Below are positions 5,125 to 6,360 of a DNA stretch of 6,360 nt, in pieces (positions within the stretch are counted from its first letter, which is position 1; each line of letters opens with the position of its first letter). The translations under genes were made by a program, and so were the position numbers. A model generated the notes under the pieces. The model searched no databases, was not told the origin of the DNA, and saw only the letters and a list, made by a program, of their open reading frames with translations. The stretch covers positions 1 to 6,360 of the forward strand of contig CANKEI010000046.1 in assembly GCA_947481115.1 (NCBI GenBank). The letters run 5' to 3'. This DNA comes from a bacterium (lineage in GTDB: Bacteria; Babelota; Babeliae; Babelales; JABDEC01).

Positions 5125-6360
5125 GTGATTATTTCCTCTCTGCAGAGCATCTGCAAACCTATCTTTGGTCAATTTGATCGTGAAGAATTTAAAAAATTCC
5201 TACGCATGGGCCTAACTTTTACCTTTGTAATCGGCTCGTACTGGACGCTACGCGTACTAAAAGGTTCTATTTTTCATAGCCTAGTTAACAATGACAATTT
5301 GCCTTGGGCCAAAACTGTTTCAATTATTTTATTAGTCCCAATCGTGATTGGTTACACTAAATTACTAGACAAATATGCTCGTGATCGCGTTTTCTACCTA
5401 TTATCTACTGGTTATGCTATAGCAACCGTGGCCTTTGCGCTATTAATGCTTAGCCCAATTGGTCAAGCTACGCCTGAAATCATCGCCGCCCGTACCGGCT
5501 TAGCTTTTTGGGGCACCAAATTCTTGGGCTATGCCTGGTATGTTTTTGTTGAAAGCTATGGCTCACTATTAGTAGCTTTATTCTGGGCAATTGCTTCAGA
5601 TACCACTATGCCAGATTCGGCTAAGAAGGGCTTCTCTTTAGTCGTAGCTATTGGCCAACTAGGTGGCATCGTTGGACCATCTTTAATTGCTGGCCTACCT
5701 CATGCCATCGGCCAAAATTATACACACTCATTCTTAGAAACTGACGCATTGTCAATTGGCTTAACCGCTTTGACAATCCTAGGCTCAATTCTATGCCTAC
5801 GCGGCTTCTTTAATAATACCCCAAAAGAGCTTTTAGTTTCTTTCCACGGTAAAAATGAACAAGAAGAAGAAAAAGAGCAAGAGCCAGGTTTCTTAGAAGG
5901 CCTTAAATTATTAGTCCGTCATAAATACTTATTAGGTATTTTTGCCGTACTTTCGTTTTTCGAAATCATTGTCACCATTTTTGACTTCCATTTCCAAATT
6001 TTAGCTAAACAACATTACACCGGCGTGGCATTATCTAAATATTTAGGTTCATATGGCAGCTATGTGAACATTGTAGCACTAGTTTGCCTACTACTTGGTG
6101 TAAGTAACATTACACGCCTATTAGGTGTTGGCATTGCACTTGTAATGATGCCAATTATCTATGCCGGCGCAATTTGGGGCTTTATCTCATTTGAAAGCTT
6201 GAATTTCTTATTCTGGCTAATGGTTAGCTCTAAAGCGATTAACTACGCCTTAAACGGTCCAGCCGTTAAACAACTTTATTTGCCAACTACGCATGACGTA
6301 CGTTTCAAGTCTCAAGCTTGGATCGAGACCTTCGGTTCTCGTGGCTCTAAAGAAGCTGGC
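5125..6360 (+). CDS. tlc: Second Tlc/NTT-family nucleotide transporter, 3' end outside window
   Basis: 412 codons from GTG at 5125, still open at the edge; by comparison with its neighbour about 60-70 residues are missing. It is a multi-helix membrane protein with the same layout as the transporter at 3358-4788: SYWTLRVLKGSIF at 38-50, VESYGSLLVALFWAIAS at 142-158, PDSAKKGFSLVVAIGQLGG at 163-181, an acidic cytosolic loop (EQEEEKEQEPGF, 245-256), FFEIIVT at 278-284, and YLPTTHDVRFKSQAWIETFG at 385-404. Charged positions K46, E143, E280 and K409 match those conserved in the family. It differs where the neighbour has R386-E387: here V381-K382, and G47 replaces the Asp after the first lysine. This may mean another substrate or exchange mode, for example nucleotide import rather than ATP/ADP exchange. 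Family membership is secure; substrate is unknown. Confidence 0.92.
   Translation, partial: MIISSLQSICKPIFGQFDREEFKKFLRMGLTFTFVIGSYWTLRVLKGSIFHSLVNNDNLPWAKTVSIILLVPIVIGYTKLLDKYARDRVFYLLSTGYAIATVAFALLMLSPIGQATPEIIAARTGLAFWGTKFLGYAWYVFVESYGSLLVALFWAIASDTTMPDSAKKGFSLVVAIGQLGGIVGPSLIAGLPHAIGQNYTHSFLETDALSIGLTALTILGSILCLRGFFNNTPKELLVSFHGKNEQEEEKEQEPGFLEGLKLLVRHKYLLGIFAVLSFFEIIVTIFDFHFQILAKQHYTGVALSKYLGSYGSYVNIVALVCLLLGVSNITRLLGVGIALVMMPIIYAGAIWGFISFESLNFLFWLMVSSKAINYALNGPAVKQLYLPTTHDVRFKSQAWIETFGSRGSKEAG

Overview
The window looks like a chromosomal segment of an AT-rich, host-dependent (obligate intracellular or protist-associated) bacterium. It holds two divergently transcribed nucleotide transporters of the Tlc/NTT (ATP:ADP antiporter) family and a secreted-looking ankyrin-repeat protein with a eukaryotic-type nuclear localisation motif. 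This combination fits Candidatus Dependentiae (TM6), with Chlamydiae or Rickettsiales-like lineages as alternatives. The assignment is inference, since no marker was compared with a database.

Layout. Positions 1-395 (minus) hold the start of an unrecognised secreted protein with a clear signal peptide, cut by the window edge. Positions 396-707 carry a promoter candidate overlapped by 14-bp-spaced repeats and near-palindromes, then the terminator of the next gene and an in-frame coding-like tail. Positions 708-1865 (minus) encode the ankyrin-repeat protein. It ends in a classical bipartite basic motif followed by TGA, and the same frame stays open for 20 further codons of Gly-rich, GC-rich sequence. 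Positions 2037-3137 (minus) form a unit of rpsB, tRNA-Ser(GGA) and an intrinsic terminator; the usual rpsB partner tsf is absent. A hairpin leader and a promoter candidate precede rpsB. Positions 3358-4788 (minus) encode a complete 476-residue Tlc-type transporter. A 336-bp divergent intergenic region follows, with AT-rich TATAGTT repeats, an 11-bp perfect inverted repeat and a TTGACA promoter. It leads into a second Tlc paralogue on the plus strand (GTG start at 5125), cut by the window end.

How the parts fit. The two transporters would let the cell exchange ADP for host ATP or import host nucleotides. The ankyrin protein, and perhaps the protein at the left edge, would be exported towards the host. 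rpsB and the tRNA are housekeeping translation genes. Most non-coding DNA is explained by promoters, leaders and terminators. The most notable points are the signal peptide plus bipartite NLS on the ankyrin protein, its possible TGA interruption or read-through, the loss of rpsB-tsf linkage, and the head-to-head pair of diverged nucleotide transporters around a shared inverted repeat.
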